From positions 18,164 to 82,163 of the forward strand of contig CAJXSU010000004.1 in NCBI GenBank assembly GCA_913061465.1: DNA of 64,000 bases, written 5' to 3'. Made by a program: the position numbers and the translations under genes. The stretch comes from an uncultured Flavobacterium sp. GTDB taxonomy: Bacteria > Bacteroidota > Bacteroidia > Flavobacteriales > Flavobacteriaceae. Of the stretch, positions 20,213-28,833 are shown piece by piece. The notes under the pieces were generated by a model. The model was not told where the DNA came from, did no database searches, and worked only from the letters and a program-made list of their open reading frames with translations. Every line of letters starts with the position of its first letter. Positions within the stretch are counted from its first letter, which is position 1.

Positions 20213-20241
20213 AAAAATCCTACTTGAAAAGTAGGATTTTT
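20213..20241 (-). terminator. Rho-independent terminator after skp
   Basis: AAAAATCCTAC at 20213-20223 pairs with GTAGGATTTTT at 20231-20241, extended by two inner A-T pairs around a 3-base loop. On the minus strand the stem is followed by a long T-run. It lies directly downstream of skp and upstream of murI. Confidence 0.85.
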
Positions 20242-20258
20242 AAAAACTGTGTTTTTTT

Positions 20259-20804
20259 TTAATTTTGACCTGGTGCAGTTGGTTGTTTTTGGTCTGGCAA
20301 AAGTCCTAATTTTACTTTTACAGCATCATATAAATCTTCACCGTCAGATACTAGTAATCCTCTACCCGCAGATGCATCGAGTACATAAAGGATTTGTTTA
20401 GCTTTGGCTACATCATCAATAGCTTTCCTAGCCTTACCAATAATTGGAACTAACTTGTTGTTTTGTTTTTCTTGAATATCTTGGTATGCAGCTTGTTCAG
20501 CCTGTTGAATTCTAGAATTATCCACTTTAACTTCTTGAGCTCTTTGTAAGTTGGTGTCTTCTGTCTGTTGAGCTTGTTCTGCTGTATACTTTTTTATTTT
20601 ATCATCTAGCTTTTTCTTCATACCATCGATATCATCTTTATATGTTTTGGTGATTTTAGCTAATTCTACTTGCAGCGCTCTTGTCTCAGGCATGTTTGCA
20701 ATTACTCTTTCGTATACTACATGTCCAACTTTTTGAGCATTTGCTACGCCACTCATCCCTAAAGTTAAAATTGCTACTAATAGTAAACTCTTCAATTTTC
20801 TCAT
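20259..20804 (-). CDS. OmpH/Skp-family periplasmic chaperone
   Basis: A 181-residue protein with a signal peptide (cut after ANAQ), the OmpH start KVGHVVYERVIANMPETRALQ, and a long charged helical coiled coil typical of Skp, ending in a proline-rich tail. Skp trimers hold unfolded outer-membrane proteins in the periplasm and deliver them to BamA. It is the second of two tandem OmpH-family genes, 10 bases after its paralogue, in the bamA operon. Confidence 0.92.
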   Translation of the reverse strand: MRKLKSLLLVAILTLGMSGVANAQKVGHVVYERVIANMPETRALQVELAKITKTYKDDIDGMKKKLDDKIKKYTAEQAQQTEDTNLQRAQEVKVDNSRIQQAEQAAYQDIQEKQNNKLVPIIGKARKAIDDVAKAKQILYVLDASAGRGLLVSDGEDLYDAVKVKLGLLPDQKQPTAPGQN

Positions 20805-20814
20805 TTTGTTTAAT

Positions 20815-21633
20815 TTAATTATTACCTTGTTCTAAGTTATTTTTCTTTTTTATAGCTTCTTTCTTTTCTTTTAAAATTCTTTTTTTCTCTGCAATATCAG
20901 CGATTCTTTTCTTTCGAATTTCTTCACTTTTCTTCTGTCTAGCTTTTCTTTCCTCTTCTTTCTTTTTTCTTAAAGCTTCTCTGTCTTTTAATAATTTTTT
21001 TTGTTTTTCGGTTTTCTCTTTACTTAAAACAGATTTTTTTTGCCTTTTTTCTTCATTAATTTTTATTTTTCTCTCTCTAACAATTTCGTTTAAAACAAAG
21101 TCGCTAATATCGTATTTTTTATTGGAATACAACATCACTAAATCGCTAGATTTATCAAACACAAAATCATATTTCTTTTTTTTAACAATACCTTCTATAG
21201 AATTGAATACTTGATCCTGAATGGGTTTCACTAATTGTTTTCTTAATAAAAACATATCTCCATTGGGTCCGAAATATAATGACTCGAGCCTTCTTAGTTC
21301 TTCTTGTTTCAATGTAATTTCATCCTCTTTGTCAAGAATAAGATCATTGGTTAAGATAGCACGTTCATTGGCTAAATCATTTTTAATCTTTTCTATATAT
21401 CTACTTAACTTATCTAACTTACCTCTCCATTTGGCCACTTTAGAATCTAGGGTGTTCTGAGCTTCCATATATTCAGGTACATTTTCTAAAATGTATTCCA
21501 TATCTATGTAAGCTATTCTTTGTGGCTTTTGTGCACTAACAATTAAGGTGCTAATTAGAAACAAAAACAGGGTGATGTTTGATAATATCTTATGTTGTTT
21601 CGAAAACCTCAAGGTTAAAAAATTAAGTTTCAT
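20815..21633 (-). CDS. OmpH/Skp-family periplasmic chaperone with long basic tail
   Basis: A 272-residue paralogue of the adjacent skp. The N-terminal signal region is long (residues 1-34, ending IVSAQ), then RIAYIDMEYILENVPEYMEAQ matches the OmpH/Skp start. Residues about 50-190 are the helical hairpin. A tail of about 80 residues is almost entirely lysine, arginine and glutamate, a likely long single helix. It lies 7 bases after bamA. Partnership with BamA in outer-membrane protein delivery is inferred from family and position; the role of the basic tail is unknown. Confidence 0.88.
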   Translation of the reverse strand: MKLNFLTLRFSKQHKILSNITLFLFLISTLIVSAQKPQRIAYIDMEYILENVPEYMEAQNTLDSKVAKWRGKLDKLSRYIEKIKNDLANERAILTNDLILDKEDEITLKQEELRRLESLYFGPNGDMFLLRKQLVKPIQDQVFNSIEGIVKKKKYDFVFDKSSDLVMLYSNKKYDISDFVLNEIVRERKIKINEEKRQKKSVLSKEKTEKQKKLLKDREALRKKKEEERKARQKKSEEIRKKRIADIAEKKRILKEKKEAIKKKNNLEQGNN

Positions 21634-21640
21634 TTTTAAA

Positions 21641-24208
21641 TTAAAATTGTTGACCTATAATAAAATGAGTTTGCCAACCAGATTTAATATTTGATCCTGG
21701 TAAAGGATCAAAACCGTGAGCAAAATCTATTCCAAGTAAACCAAAAGCTGGCATAAATATACGAATACCAACTCCAGCAGATCTTTTTAAATTAAACGGA
21801 TTAAAGCTGTCAAAATTGTCATAAGAATTTCCAGCCTCTAAAAATCCAATAGTATAGATTGATGCAGAGGGTTTATCTGTTATAGAGTATCTCAATTCTA
21901 ACTGAAATTTATTATAAATTGTTCCCCCTTCTATCGATGATAATCTATTATTTTCATAACCTCTTAATCCAATACTTTCTCTACCATCTAACTGAAATTG
22001 AGCAATTCCGTCTCCACCAACAAAGAAACGCTCAAAAGGTGTACTTCCAAGTTCCTCATTGTAAAAACCTAAATACCCGACTTCTGTATTAGCCATTAAA
22101 ACTAGTTTTTTCGCTAGACTATTATACCATTTTCCTTTGAATAATATTTTATAGTATTCTAACCATTTAAACCTTTCTGCTGGTGCTAAACTTTGGTAAT
22201 CTTTATTGTTTAAGAGAGAATATGGTACTGTAGCCTTAGCACTAATACTAAAGGTAGAACCATTTGTTGGAAAAATCAAACTAGGACCAGCTGAATTTCT
22301 ACTTAGACTTACGTTATAAGCAAGGTTATTTAAATTTCCTTCACTTAAAATATCATTACCAACTCTAAATTGATAATCATTTAAACCAAAACTTTGGTAG
22401 CTTAATGTTTGAGATAAAGTAAAGTAATCACTGGGCCATGTTAATCTTTTTGCAATACCAATTGAAGCTCCAGCTATTCCTAAACTTCTATCTCTATCTA
22501 CATCAAAAGTTTGCCTATCTAATTGAAATTGTTTGGATGAATATACCGAGAACGATAAAGATTGAGGTTTTTTACCACCAAACCATGGTTCTGTGAAAGA
22601 AAAACTATAGGTATTAAATGTTCTACTGGTTTGTAATCGTAGTGATAATGACTGACCATCACCCATTGGAAGTGGTTTATAGGCTTCTTTCTTAAATAAA
22701 TTACGAATAGAGAAATTATTAAAGGATAATCCTAAAGTTCCAATGAAAGAACCTCCTCCATAACCTCCTTGAAGTTCTATTTGACTCCCTCCCTTTTCTA
22801 TAACACTAAATTCTACATCAGCTGTTTTATCTTGGTAGTTTGGTCTGACATCTGGGGTAACGTTGGTGTCAAAAAATCCCAGTTGACCGATTTCACGAAT
22901 AGAACGGATAATAGCTTCTCTACTAAATAATGAACCTGGTTTTACTCTTAATTCTCTAAAAATAACAAAGTCATTAGTTTTGTCATTACCAACGATACTT
23001 ACCTTATTGATGGTTGCTTTTTCATCTTCTCTTATTCTAATCTCAACGGTTATAGAATCATTAACTACTTTTGTTTCTACTGGGTTAACCGAAGAAAATA
23101 AAAATCCATTATTTTGATATAATGTTTGAATATCTTGTGAATTTGGACTACCATCACCTAAAATTCTTTCTTTGAGGACAGTACCATTATAAACATCCCC
23201 TTTTTCAATTTTAAGAAGTGCATTCAACTGTTGATCAGTGTAGCTTTTGTTTCCAACATATAAAATATCTCCAAATATATACTGTCTTCCTTCTTCAAGT
23301 GTAATATTAATATTAATTGTATTATCCTCGTTCCAACTTATAGAGTCTGTTAAAATTCGAGAATCTCTATATCCAAGCCTGCTGTATGTATCAAGTATGC
23401 TTAAAAGATCTTCTTTGAATTTTTCATCAATGTATTTAGATCCTTTCCAAAATCTACCTAAAATTTTTCTTTTTGTATTTCCCATAGCAGCTCTAAGCTT
23501 ACTTCCTGAAAGGGCTTTATTTCCATTGAAATTTATGTTTTTTATTTTTATTTTAGACCCTTTATCTATGTAGACACTCATATTCACAGCATTGGTATCT
23601 GATGAATCTCTTTTTGTATCAATACTAACCTTTGTCTTTAAAAAACCTTTATCAGTATATTTTTTCTTGAAATAGTTTTTGGTAGTAACAAGTAAGTTGT
23701 CTGTTACCATAGCACCGGTTTTAAGTTCCGCCTCTGTTTTTAGAGCTTTTGATTTATTTTTTTTAATCCCCGAAATACTAATCTGATTAAGTTGAGGAAG
23801 TTCATTAACATCAAATTCTAAGTATATAGTATTCCCATCTACTCTTATTAAATAAACTTCTACTGTACTGAATTGTTTACTTTGATATAGTTTTTTAATT
23901 GCACTTGTAAGCTTGTCTCCTGGTAGTTTTATAGGTTGGCCAATTTTAAGACCTGTAAATACCTTTACTGTAGATTCTGAAAATTTTTGTAGACCAGAAA
24001 TTGAGATTCCACCTAAAATATATTCTTTACCTTTTTCATAGATAATATTTTCTTGTACAGTAATACTATCTTTTTCAACAATATTTATAGAGTCTTTTAC
24101 TACTTGTGCTTTTGTAGTAAAATGAACTGTTGAAAGTAAAAAAATGAGAATTAAAGCACCTAAGTTGATGCTATTCTGCTTGTATAGTTTGCTCGCTAGT
24201 TTTTCCAA
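21641..24208 (-). CDS. bamA: Outer-membrane protein assembly factor BamA
   Basis: An 855-residue Omp85-family protein: signal region 1-35, about five POTRA domains (about 60-450; for example GGISISGLQKFSEST, NINFNGNKALSGSKL, VSIVGNDKTNDFVIFRELRV) and a C-terminal 16-strand barrel ending WQTHFIIGQQF with a terminal Phe. The barrel carries the family motif SIGLRGYENNRLS. It folds outer-membrane proteins. The start is TTG at 24208: no in-frame ATG occurs until well inside the first POTRA domains, so a non-ATG start is needed. It overlaps the end of uppS by 38 bases and is followed by two skp genes. Confidence 0.95.
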   Translation of the reverse strand: MEKLASKLYKQNSINLGALILIFLLSTVHFTTKAQVVKDSINIVEKDSITVQENIIYEKGKEYILGGISISGLQKFSESTVKVFTGLKIGQPIKLPGDKLTSAIKKLYQSKQFSTVEVYLIRVDGNTIYLEFDVNELPQLNQISISGIKKNKSKALKTEAELKTGAMVTDNLLVTTKNYFKKKYTDKGFLKTKVSIDTKRDSSDTNAVNMSVYIDKGSKIKIKNINFNGNKALSGSKLRAAMGNTKRKILGRFWKGSKYIDEKFKEDLLSILDTYSRLGYRDSRILTDSISWNEDNTININITLEEGRQYIFGDILYVGNKSYTDQQLNALLKIEKGDVYNGTVLKERILGDGSPNSQDIQTLYQNNGFLFSSVNPVETKVVNDSITVEIRIREDEKATINKVSIVGNDKTNDFVIFRELRVKPGSLFSREAIIRSIREIGQLGFFDTNVTPDVRPNYQDKTADVEFSVIEKGGSQIELQGGYGGGSFIGTLGLSFNNFSIRNLFKKEAYKPLPMGDGQSLSLRLQTSRTFNTYSFSFTEPWFGGKKPQSLSFSVYSSKQFQLDRQTFDVDRDRSLGIAGASIGIAKRLTWPSDYFTLSQTLSYQSFGLNDYQFRVGNDILSEGNLNNLAYNVSLSRNSAGPSLIFPTNGSTFSISAKATVPYSLLNNKDYQSLAPAERFKWLEYYKILFKGKWYNSLAKKLVLMANTEVGYLGFYNEELGSTPFERFFVGGDGIAQFQLDGRESIGLRGYENNRLSSIEGGTIYNKFQLELRYSITDKPSASIYTIGFLEAGNSYDNFDSFNPFNLKRSAGVGIRIFMPAFGLLGIDFAHGFDPLPGSNIKSGWQTHFIIGQQF

Positions 24209-24920
24209 ATCTTCTTTCTCTATTCTGATATTCTATAATTGCATCATAAAAATGCTCTTTTCTAAAATCTGGCCAAAGTATATTTGTAAAGTATAATTCG
24301 GCATAAGCCATTTGCCATAAAAGGAAATTACTTATTCTTTGTTCTCCGCTGGTTCTTATCATTAAATCAACGTCGGGCAAATTAAACGTATATAAATGAT
24401 TATTTATAATTTTTTCGTCAATTTCTTCGATGGTTAGGTCGTTATTAACAACTTTTTTAGATATGTTTTTAATTGTATTGATAATTTCTTCTCTTGCTCC
24501 GTAGCTTAAAGCTAATGTTAAAACTATTTTTTTATTGTTTTGAGTCTCTTTAATCACTTCATTTAGTGTTTTTTGAGCACTAACTGGAAGGCTTTTTATA
24601 TTTCCAATTGCGTTTACTCTTACATCATTTTCTTTAAAGGTAATAGATTCTTTATTCAGTGAACTTATGAGTAAACTCATCAAAGCATTTATTTCAATTT
24701 TTGGTCTATTCCAATTTTCTGTAGAGAAGGCATACAATGTGATTGCTTCTGTTCCTAATTCTGCTGCAGCCTCAATGGTTTCTCTAACCGCAGTTAACGC
24801 ATTTTTATGACCAAATATACGATTCATACCCTTTCCTTTAGCCCATCTTCCGTTTCCGTCCATAATTACGGCAACATGTTTAGGAATATTATCTGAGCTA
24901 ATTAGTAATCGTTTATTCAT
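24171..24920 (-). CDS. uppS: Isoprenyl transferase (undecaprenyl diphosphate synthase)
   Basis: A 249-residue cis-prenyltransferase. The diphosphate-binding motif HVAVIMDGNGRWAKGKG lies at the start, GHKNALTAVRETIEAAAELG follows, and YAFSTENWNRP and the C-terminal DLMIRTSGEQRISNFLLWQ complete the family signature. It makes the C55 carrier lipid for peptidoglycan and surface polysaccharides. The gene sits in the conserved DUF6089-uppS-bamA order of Bacteroidota, 11 bases after the DUF6089 gene, and overlaps bamA. Confidence 0.97.
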   Translation of the reverse strand: MNKRLLISSDNIPKHVAVIMDGNGRWAKGKGMNRIFGHKNALTAVRETIEAAAELGTEAITLYAFSTENWNRPKIEINALMSLLISSLNKESITFKENDVRVNAIGNIKSLPVSAQKTLNEVIKETQNNKKIVLTLALSYGAREEIINTIKNISKKVVNNDLTIEEIDEKIINNHLYTFNLPDVDLMIRTSGEQRISNFLLWQMAYAELYFTNILWPDFRKEHFYDAIIEYQNRERRFGKTSEQTIQAE

Positions 24921-24931
24921 AAGTTTTGTGC

Positions 24932-25606
24932 TTAATCAGTGAAACACGCTGGTCTACCAAAAGTATATACCAAAGAAATTCCAGAAAACATATACCAATC
25001 ATTTGATGTGCCTCCAAAATTTAATTGTGAGAACCTACTGGTTGTGTAGTCTAATTCATCTGTAAAAGTATATCGCACTGTGGTTTCCACTGCAAAAGCT
25101 ATTTTTTCTATTATTTTTGTTTTGTATCCAATTCCTAGGGGTATGGAAACAGCTGTGTTTCTTGTGAAATTGAAAGTTCTATCGGCATTTTGAATTCTTG
25201 GTGTTTCATAATCTACTGCTGCAATCTGAAATAATATGTATGGTGTACTTGTTTTATCTTTTGATGATAAATCATATTCATAAAAATTATATTCTATTCC
25301 AACAGCAAATTCATTTATTGGGTTTTTAAATTTAACACCTCTCTCTTGTTTTACTATATTCTCTGAGTCAGCATCATCTCCTGAAATGGGAAAAGAGCTA
25401 TAAGTTCCTCTAATTGCTATTCTTGGATTTAAATTGTATTTATACATAAAACTAGATCCAATATTTTTGGGTTGAATGTAATTTGTTCGACCCACATCTC
25501 CTACATAATTAACTCCACCTACAATGAATCCAACTTCATTTATTTGAGATAAACAATTGCTTGAAATACAAATAAATAATAACAAAATTAAATATGTTTT
25601 CATCAT
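24932..25606 (-). CDS. DUF6089-family outer-membrane protein
   Basis: A 224-residue protein with a signal peptide (residues 1-20, ending NCLSQ) and the DUF6089 start NEVGFIVGGVNYVGDVG. Alternating hydrophobic and aromatic strands such as FAVGIEYNFYEYDL, and VYTFGRP near the end, suggest an eight-stranded beta-barrel. This family is found next to uppS and bamA across Bacteroidota but has no firm function; a role near outer-membrane assembly is inferred only from that linkage. Two Met codons at the start (25606, 25603) are equivalent. Confidence 0.85.
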   Translation of the reverse strand: MMKTYLILLLFICISSNCLSQINEVGFIVGGVNYVGDVGRTNYIQPKNIGSSFMYKYNLNPRIAIRGTYSSFPISGDDADSENIVKQERGVKFKNPINEFAVGIEYNFYEYDLSSKDKTSTPYILFQIAAVDYETPRIQNADRTFNFTRNTAVSIPLGIGYKTKIIEKIAFAVETTVRYTFTDELDYTTSRFSQLNFGGTSNDWYMFSGISLVYTFGRPACFTD

Positions 25607-25619
25607 AAAATATAGCGTG

Positions 25620-25627
25620 CAAATATA
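25620..25627 (-). promoter_or_regulatory. Predicted -7 box for the DUF6089-uppS-bamA operon
   Basis: On the minus strand the sequence reads TATATTTG, an exact match to TAnnTTTG, 13 bases before the DUF6089 start. No clear -33 TTG is seen. It suggests that the operon starts here, separate from nadK upstream. Confidence 0.4.
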
Positions 25628-25709
25628 AAAAAATCTATTTGCTTTATAAAGTTAAAACGTTAGTCTTTTTGAATAACAATAATTTTAGTTTTTTATTGTT
25701 TTTATACCT

Positions 25710-26612
25710 CTAATTGTTAGCACCATTTCGCGTATCTTCTCCCCACAAAAGTTTTGTTCTGAGTGTCGTTAAAAAAGAGTGATTGGAAGGAATCATACTT
25801 TTGATTGTGAAAGGTGATTTTTCTATGAAGATTTTGGTGTCTTTTGGTACTGATATAATTCTAGAATCGAGTGAAATTAAAAAACTTTTTTCTCTAGAGT
25901 CTATCTCTAATTCAATTATAGTTTCATCAGGAATTACCATAGGTCTTGCATTAAAATTATGCGGTGCTATTGGGGTAATGATAAGGTTTTTTGAGTTAGG
26001 TGATATTACAGGACCATTACAACTAAGAGAATAGCCTGTAGAACCTGTTGGAGTAGCTATGATAAGACCATCTGCCCAGTAGTTTGTGAGATATTCTTTA
26101 TCTAAAAAGGTTTTGACGCCAATCATGGAGGTTGTATTCTCTCTTGAAATGGTAATTTCATTTAATGCAAATGAAAGTTCATCTAAAGATTCTACTTTAG
26201 GAATAGTTTTGATACTTAATAATGTTCTTTCTTGAATTGTATATTCTTCAGCGATTAATAAATCAATAGATTCTTTGATTTTATTTTTTTGAATATTTGC
26301 TAAAAACCCAAGCCTACCTGTGTTAATTCCTAGAATAGGAATGTTTAAATCTCTAATGTAGGTAATGGCCCTAAGAATTGTTCCATCACCTCCAAGGCTG
26401 AAAAACACATCAAAGGAACTGTTTAAGTCATAAAAGCTCCCAAAAGTTGAATATTTTTTTGTGAGATGAAAAGAGTCTTTTAGAGCATTGTAGAAATTTT
26501 CCTCAAAAATAGCCACCACATTATGTTTCTCCAGAGCTAATAAAAGAATTTTAATTTCCTTTTCAGCATTGACAGAATATGTCTGACCAAAAATAGCTAC
26601 CTTTTTTATCAT
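25710..26612 (-). CDS. nadK: NAD kinase
   Basis: A 300-residue cytoplasmic enzyme that phosphorylates NAD to NADP with ATP. The GGDGT motif is in FSLGGDGTILRAI, and GINTGRLGFLANI and DGLIIATPTGSTGYSLSCNGPVI are family signatures. Length is normal. The gene start touches the stop of the CBS-domain gene (ATGA-type contact at 26612), so the two are translationally coupled. Confidence 0.97.
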   Translation of the reverse strand: MIKKVAIFGQTYSVNAEKEIKILLLALEKHNVVAIFEENFYNALKDSFHLTKKYSTFGSFYDLNSSFDVFFSLGGDGTILRAITYIRDLNIPILGINTGRLGFLANIQKNKIKESIDLLIAEEYTIQERTLLSIKTIPKVESLDELSFALNEITISRENTTSMIGVKTFLDKEYLTNYWADGLIIATPTGSTGYSLSCNGPVISPNSKNLIITPIAPHNFNARPMVIPDETIIELEIDSREKSFLISLDSRIISVPKDTKIFIEKSPFTIKSMIPSNHSFLTTLRTKLLWGEDTRNGANN

Positions 26613-27271
26613 TACATGTCTAAGTATTTCTGTAAATAATCTGATCTATCTTTTAGATCTTGTAAATAAAAATCATCTTTATGTTCTGATATTAAGTTGT
26701 AATTATATCTCCTAAACGTTTGAATGACTTCATTGATATCCTCTGAATTTATTTTGACGGTGGCTTGAATAACATCAGAAGTTTGATTGGATATATATAT
26801 AGCAAGTATATTTGCGTTATTGCTTTCTACAATTTGGCTCACCTCACTTACAGAAAAATCTTTTTTGTTTTTTTCTATAACAATGATAACTCCATCACTA
26901 AATAAAGACGAGTTTGAGCAAAAAAGCTCTAGAACATCGTTTAACTCATAATATCCAACATATTTTTTTTTATCATTTAAAACAGGCATGATGTTAGAAT
27001 CGTTCTCTGAAAATAATTTAATAGTTTTTAATAAAGTGATACTTTCATCAGTAAAAAAGAAATCTATTAAATGAGAATATTCTGAAATTTTTGATGATTT
27101 TTCATCTATAGTTTGTAGATCGCTCTCAGAGATACTTCCTATCAACTCTTCATTTTTAACAATCGGCAGATGTGTTATTGGAAGTGTTTCAAAGATTTCT
27201 TGAGCTTTTTTCACCAAACTTTCTGGGGTCAAAACTTCTAAATCGTTTAGTATGTATTCTTTCATATTCAC
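26612..27271 (-). CDS. CBS-domain protein
   Basis: A 219-residue protein with a CBS pair (about residues 9-125; VKKAQEIFETLPITHLPIV, then SDSNIMPVLN-like second half) followed by an ACT-like C-terminal region (about 128-210, GVIIVIEKNKKDFSVSEVSQIVE). CBS pairs bind adenine nucleotides and regulate attached or partner proteins. It is coupled to nadK and divergent from pdxJ, an arrangement seen in other flavobacteria. A regulatory link to NAD(P) or PLP metabolism is inference only. Confidence 0.8.
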   Translation of the reverse strand: MNMKEYILNDLEVLTPESLVKKAQEIFETLPITHLPIVKNEELIGSISESDLQTIDEKSSKISEYSHLIDFFFTDESITLLKTIKLFSENDSNIMPVLNDKKKYVGYYELNDVLELFCSNSSLFSDGVIIVIEKNKKDFSVSEVSQIVESNNANILAIYISNQTSDVIQATVKINSEDINEVIQTFRRYNYNLISEHKDDFYLQDLKDRSDYLQKYLDM

Positions 27272-27306
27272 GCTATACGAAGATAGTTTAAAATCATTTA
27301 ATGATG

Positions 27307-27314
27307 TACTTTTG
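27307..27314 (+). promoter_or_regulatory. Predicted -7 box for pdxJ
   Basis: TACTTTTG matches TAnnTTTG and lies 17 bases before the ATG at 27332. Because it overlaps the GTG at 27314, it argues that pdxJ starts at the ATG and not at that GTG. Confidence 0.45.
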
Positions 27315-27331
27315 TGTTTTATTTGAAACCG

Positions 27332-28045
27332 ATGACAAAGTTAAGTGTAAATATTAATAAAATTGCAACATTACGAAATTCAAGAGGTGGAGATGTTCCA
27401 AATCTATTAAAAGTTGCGAAAGACATTCAAGAGTTTGGTGCCCAAGGGATCACAATTCATCCAAGGCCAGATGAAAGACACATTCGCTATCAGGATGCCC
27501 GTGATCTCAAACCAATGGTTACTTCAGAATACAATATTGAAGGAAACCCTATCCGTAAATTTATGGATTTAGTTCTTGAAGTAAAGCCAACACAAGTAAC
27601 ATTGGTTCCAGATACTATTAATCAAATTACTTCAAATGCAGGTTGGGATACTATAACCAACCAATCTTACCTTAAGGATGTAATTATCGAATTTAAAAAT
27701 GCAGGAATTAGAACTTCTATATTTATTGATACAGATCTTAAATTAATTGAAGCTGCAGCTAAAATTGGTACAGATAGAATTGAACTATATACTGAACATT
27801 TCGCCAGTGCTTATGAGAAAGATAACAAGCAAGTGATAAAACCCTATATAGCAGCAGCTAACTTAGCACATGAATTAGGTTTAGGGATCAATGCTGGACA
27901 CGATTTAAGTTTAGATAATATTGAGTTTTTTAAACAAAATATTCCAAACCTCGCTGAGGTTTCTATTGGACATGCTTTAATTTCTGAAAGTTTGTACCTA
28001 GGCCTTCAAAACGTTGTAAATATGTATTTATATCGCCTTCAGTAG
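27332..28045 (+). CDS. pdxJ: Pyridoxine 5'-phosphate synthase
   Basis: A 237-residue TIM-barrel enzyme of vitamin B6 synthesis that joins 1-deoxy-D-xylulose 5-phosphate with 3-amino-1-hydroxyacetone 1-phosphate. The start [47 protein letters not shown] and the ending [17 protein letters not shown] are diagnostic. The ATG at 27332 is chosen over an upstream GTG from family length and the promoter position. It is 1 base upstream of the hydrolase gene. Confidence 0.97.
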   Translation: MTKLSVNINKIATLRNSRGGDVPNLLKVAKDIQEFGAQGITIHPRPDERHIRYQDARDLKPMVTSEYNIEGNPIRKFMDLVLEVKPTQVTLVPDTINQITSNAGWDTITNQSYLKDVIIEFKNAGIRTSIFIDTDLKLIEAAAKIGTDRIELYTEHFASAYEKDNKQVIKPYIAAANLAHELGLGINAGHDLSLDNIEFFKQNIPNLAEVSIGHALISESLYLGLQNVVNMYLYRLQ

Positions 28046-28046
28046 T

Positions 28047-28811
28047 ATGGAAATATTACATTCAAAAATAATGGGAGAGGGCACTCCTCTAATAATTCTT
28101 CATGGGTATTTTGGAATGGGTGACAATTGGAAGTCTCTTGGAAATAAATTTGCTAAAAATTTTCAAACCCATATTATAGACCAAAGAAACCATGGCCGTA
28201 GCTTTCATTCATCGAATTTTAGTTATGATCATCTTGTAGAAGATTTGGCACATTATATCAATCATTATCATTTAGAAAAAGTTGTTATTTTAGGACATTC
28301 AATGGGAGGAAAAACAGCAATGTTATTTGCTGTGAAATATCCACTAATGGTAGCTAAATTAATTATAGTAGACATTGCACCTAGATATTATCAACCGCAT
28401 CATTCAGATATTTTAACCGCATTAAATTCAGTTGATTTTAAAATTCAGAATACCCGTAAACTTGTAGATCTAAAAATTTCTGAATTAATCCTTGATCCTG
28501 TAACCCGAGCTTTTTTATTAAAGAATGTATTTTGGAAGGAGAAAGGATTATTAGCATATCGATTTAATTTACAATCTCTAACAAAAAATAATGAAGAGGT
28601 GGGTAAAGCCCTGCCGCCTAATAAAACCTTTGACAAGAAAACCTTATTCTTGGCTGGAGGAAAATCTGAGTACATTACAAACGGGGAAATTCCTTTAATA
28701 AAAAAACATTTTCCAGAATCATCTATTCAAACCATACCTAATGTTGGTCATTGGTTACATGCAGAGTCTCCTGATGTTTTTTATGAGTTGGTGATGAATT
28801 TTTTGAAATAA
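28047..28811 (+). CDS. Alpha/beta-fold hydrolase (YbfF-like)
   Basis: A 254-residue alpha/beta hydrolase. The start LIILHGYFGMGDNWKSLG is the oxyanion region, IDQRNHGRS follows, and the nucleophile elbow GHSMGGKTA holds the catalytic Ser. The catalytic His is in NVGHWLHAE near the C-terminus. The closest known type is YbfF-like esterases acting on short acyl or thioester substrates; the real substrate is unknown. It lies 1 base after pdxJ and is co-transcribed with it. Confidence 0.9.
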   Translation: MEILHSKIMGEGTPLIILHGYFGMGDNWKSLGNKFAKNFQTHIIDQRNHGRSFHSSNFSYDHLVEDLAHYINHYHLEKVVILGHSMGGKTAMLFAVKYPLMVAKLIIVDIAPRYYQPHHSDILTALNSVDFKIQNTRKLVDLKISELILDPVTRAFLLKNVFWKEKGLLAYRFNLQSLTKNNEEVGKALPPNKTFDKKTLFLAGGKSEYITNGEIPLIKKHFPESSIQTIPNVGHWLHAESPDVFYELVMNFLK

Positions 28812-28833
28812 AATTTTAATATTTTCAGTTCAA

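Noticed and set aside
27314-27331. GTG start for pdxJ
   Set aside because: It overlaps the predicted -7 box and adds residues not seen in the family; ATG 27332 fits.
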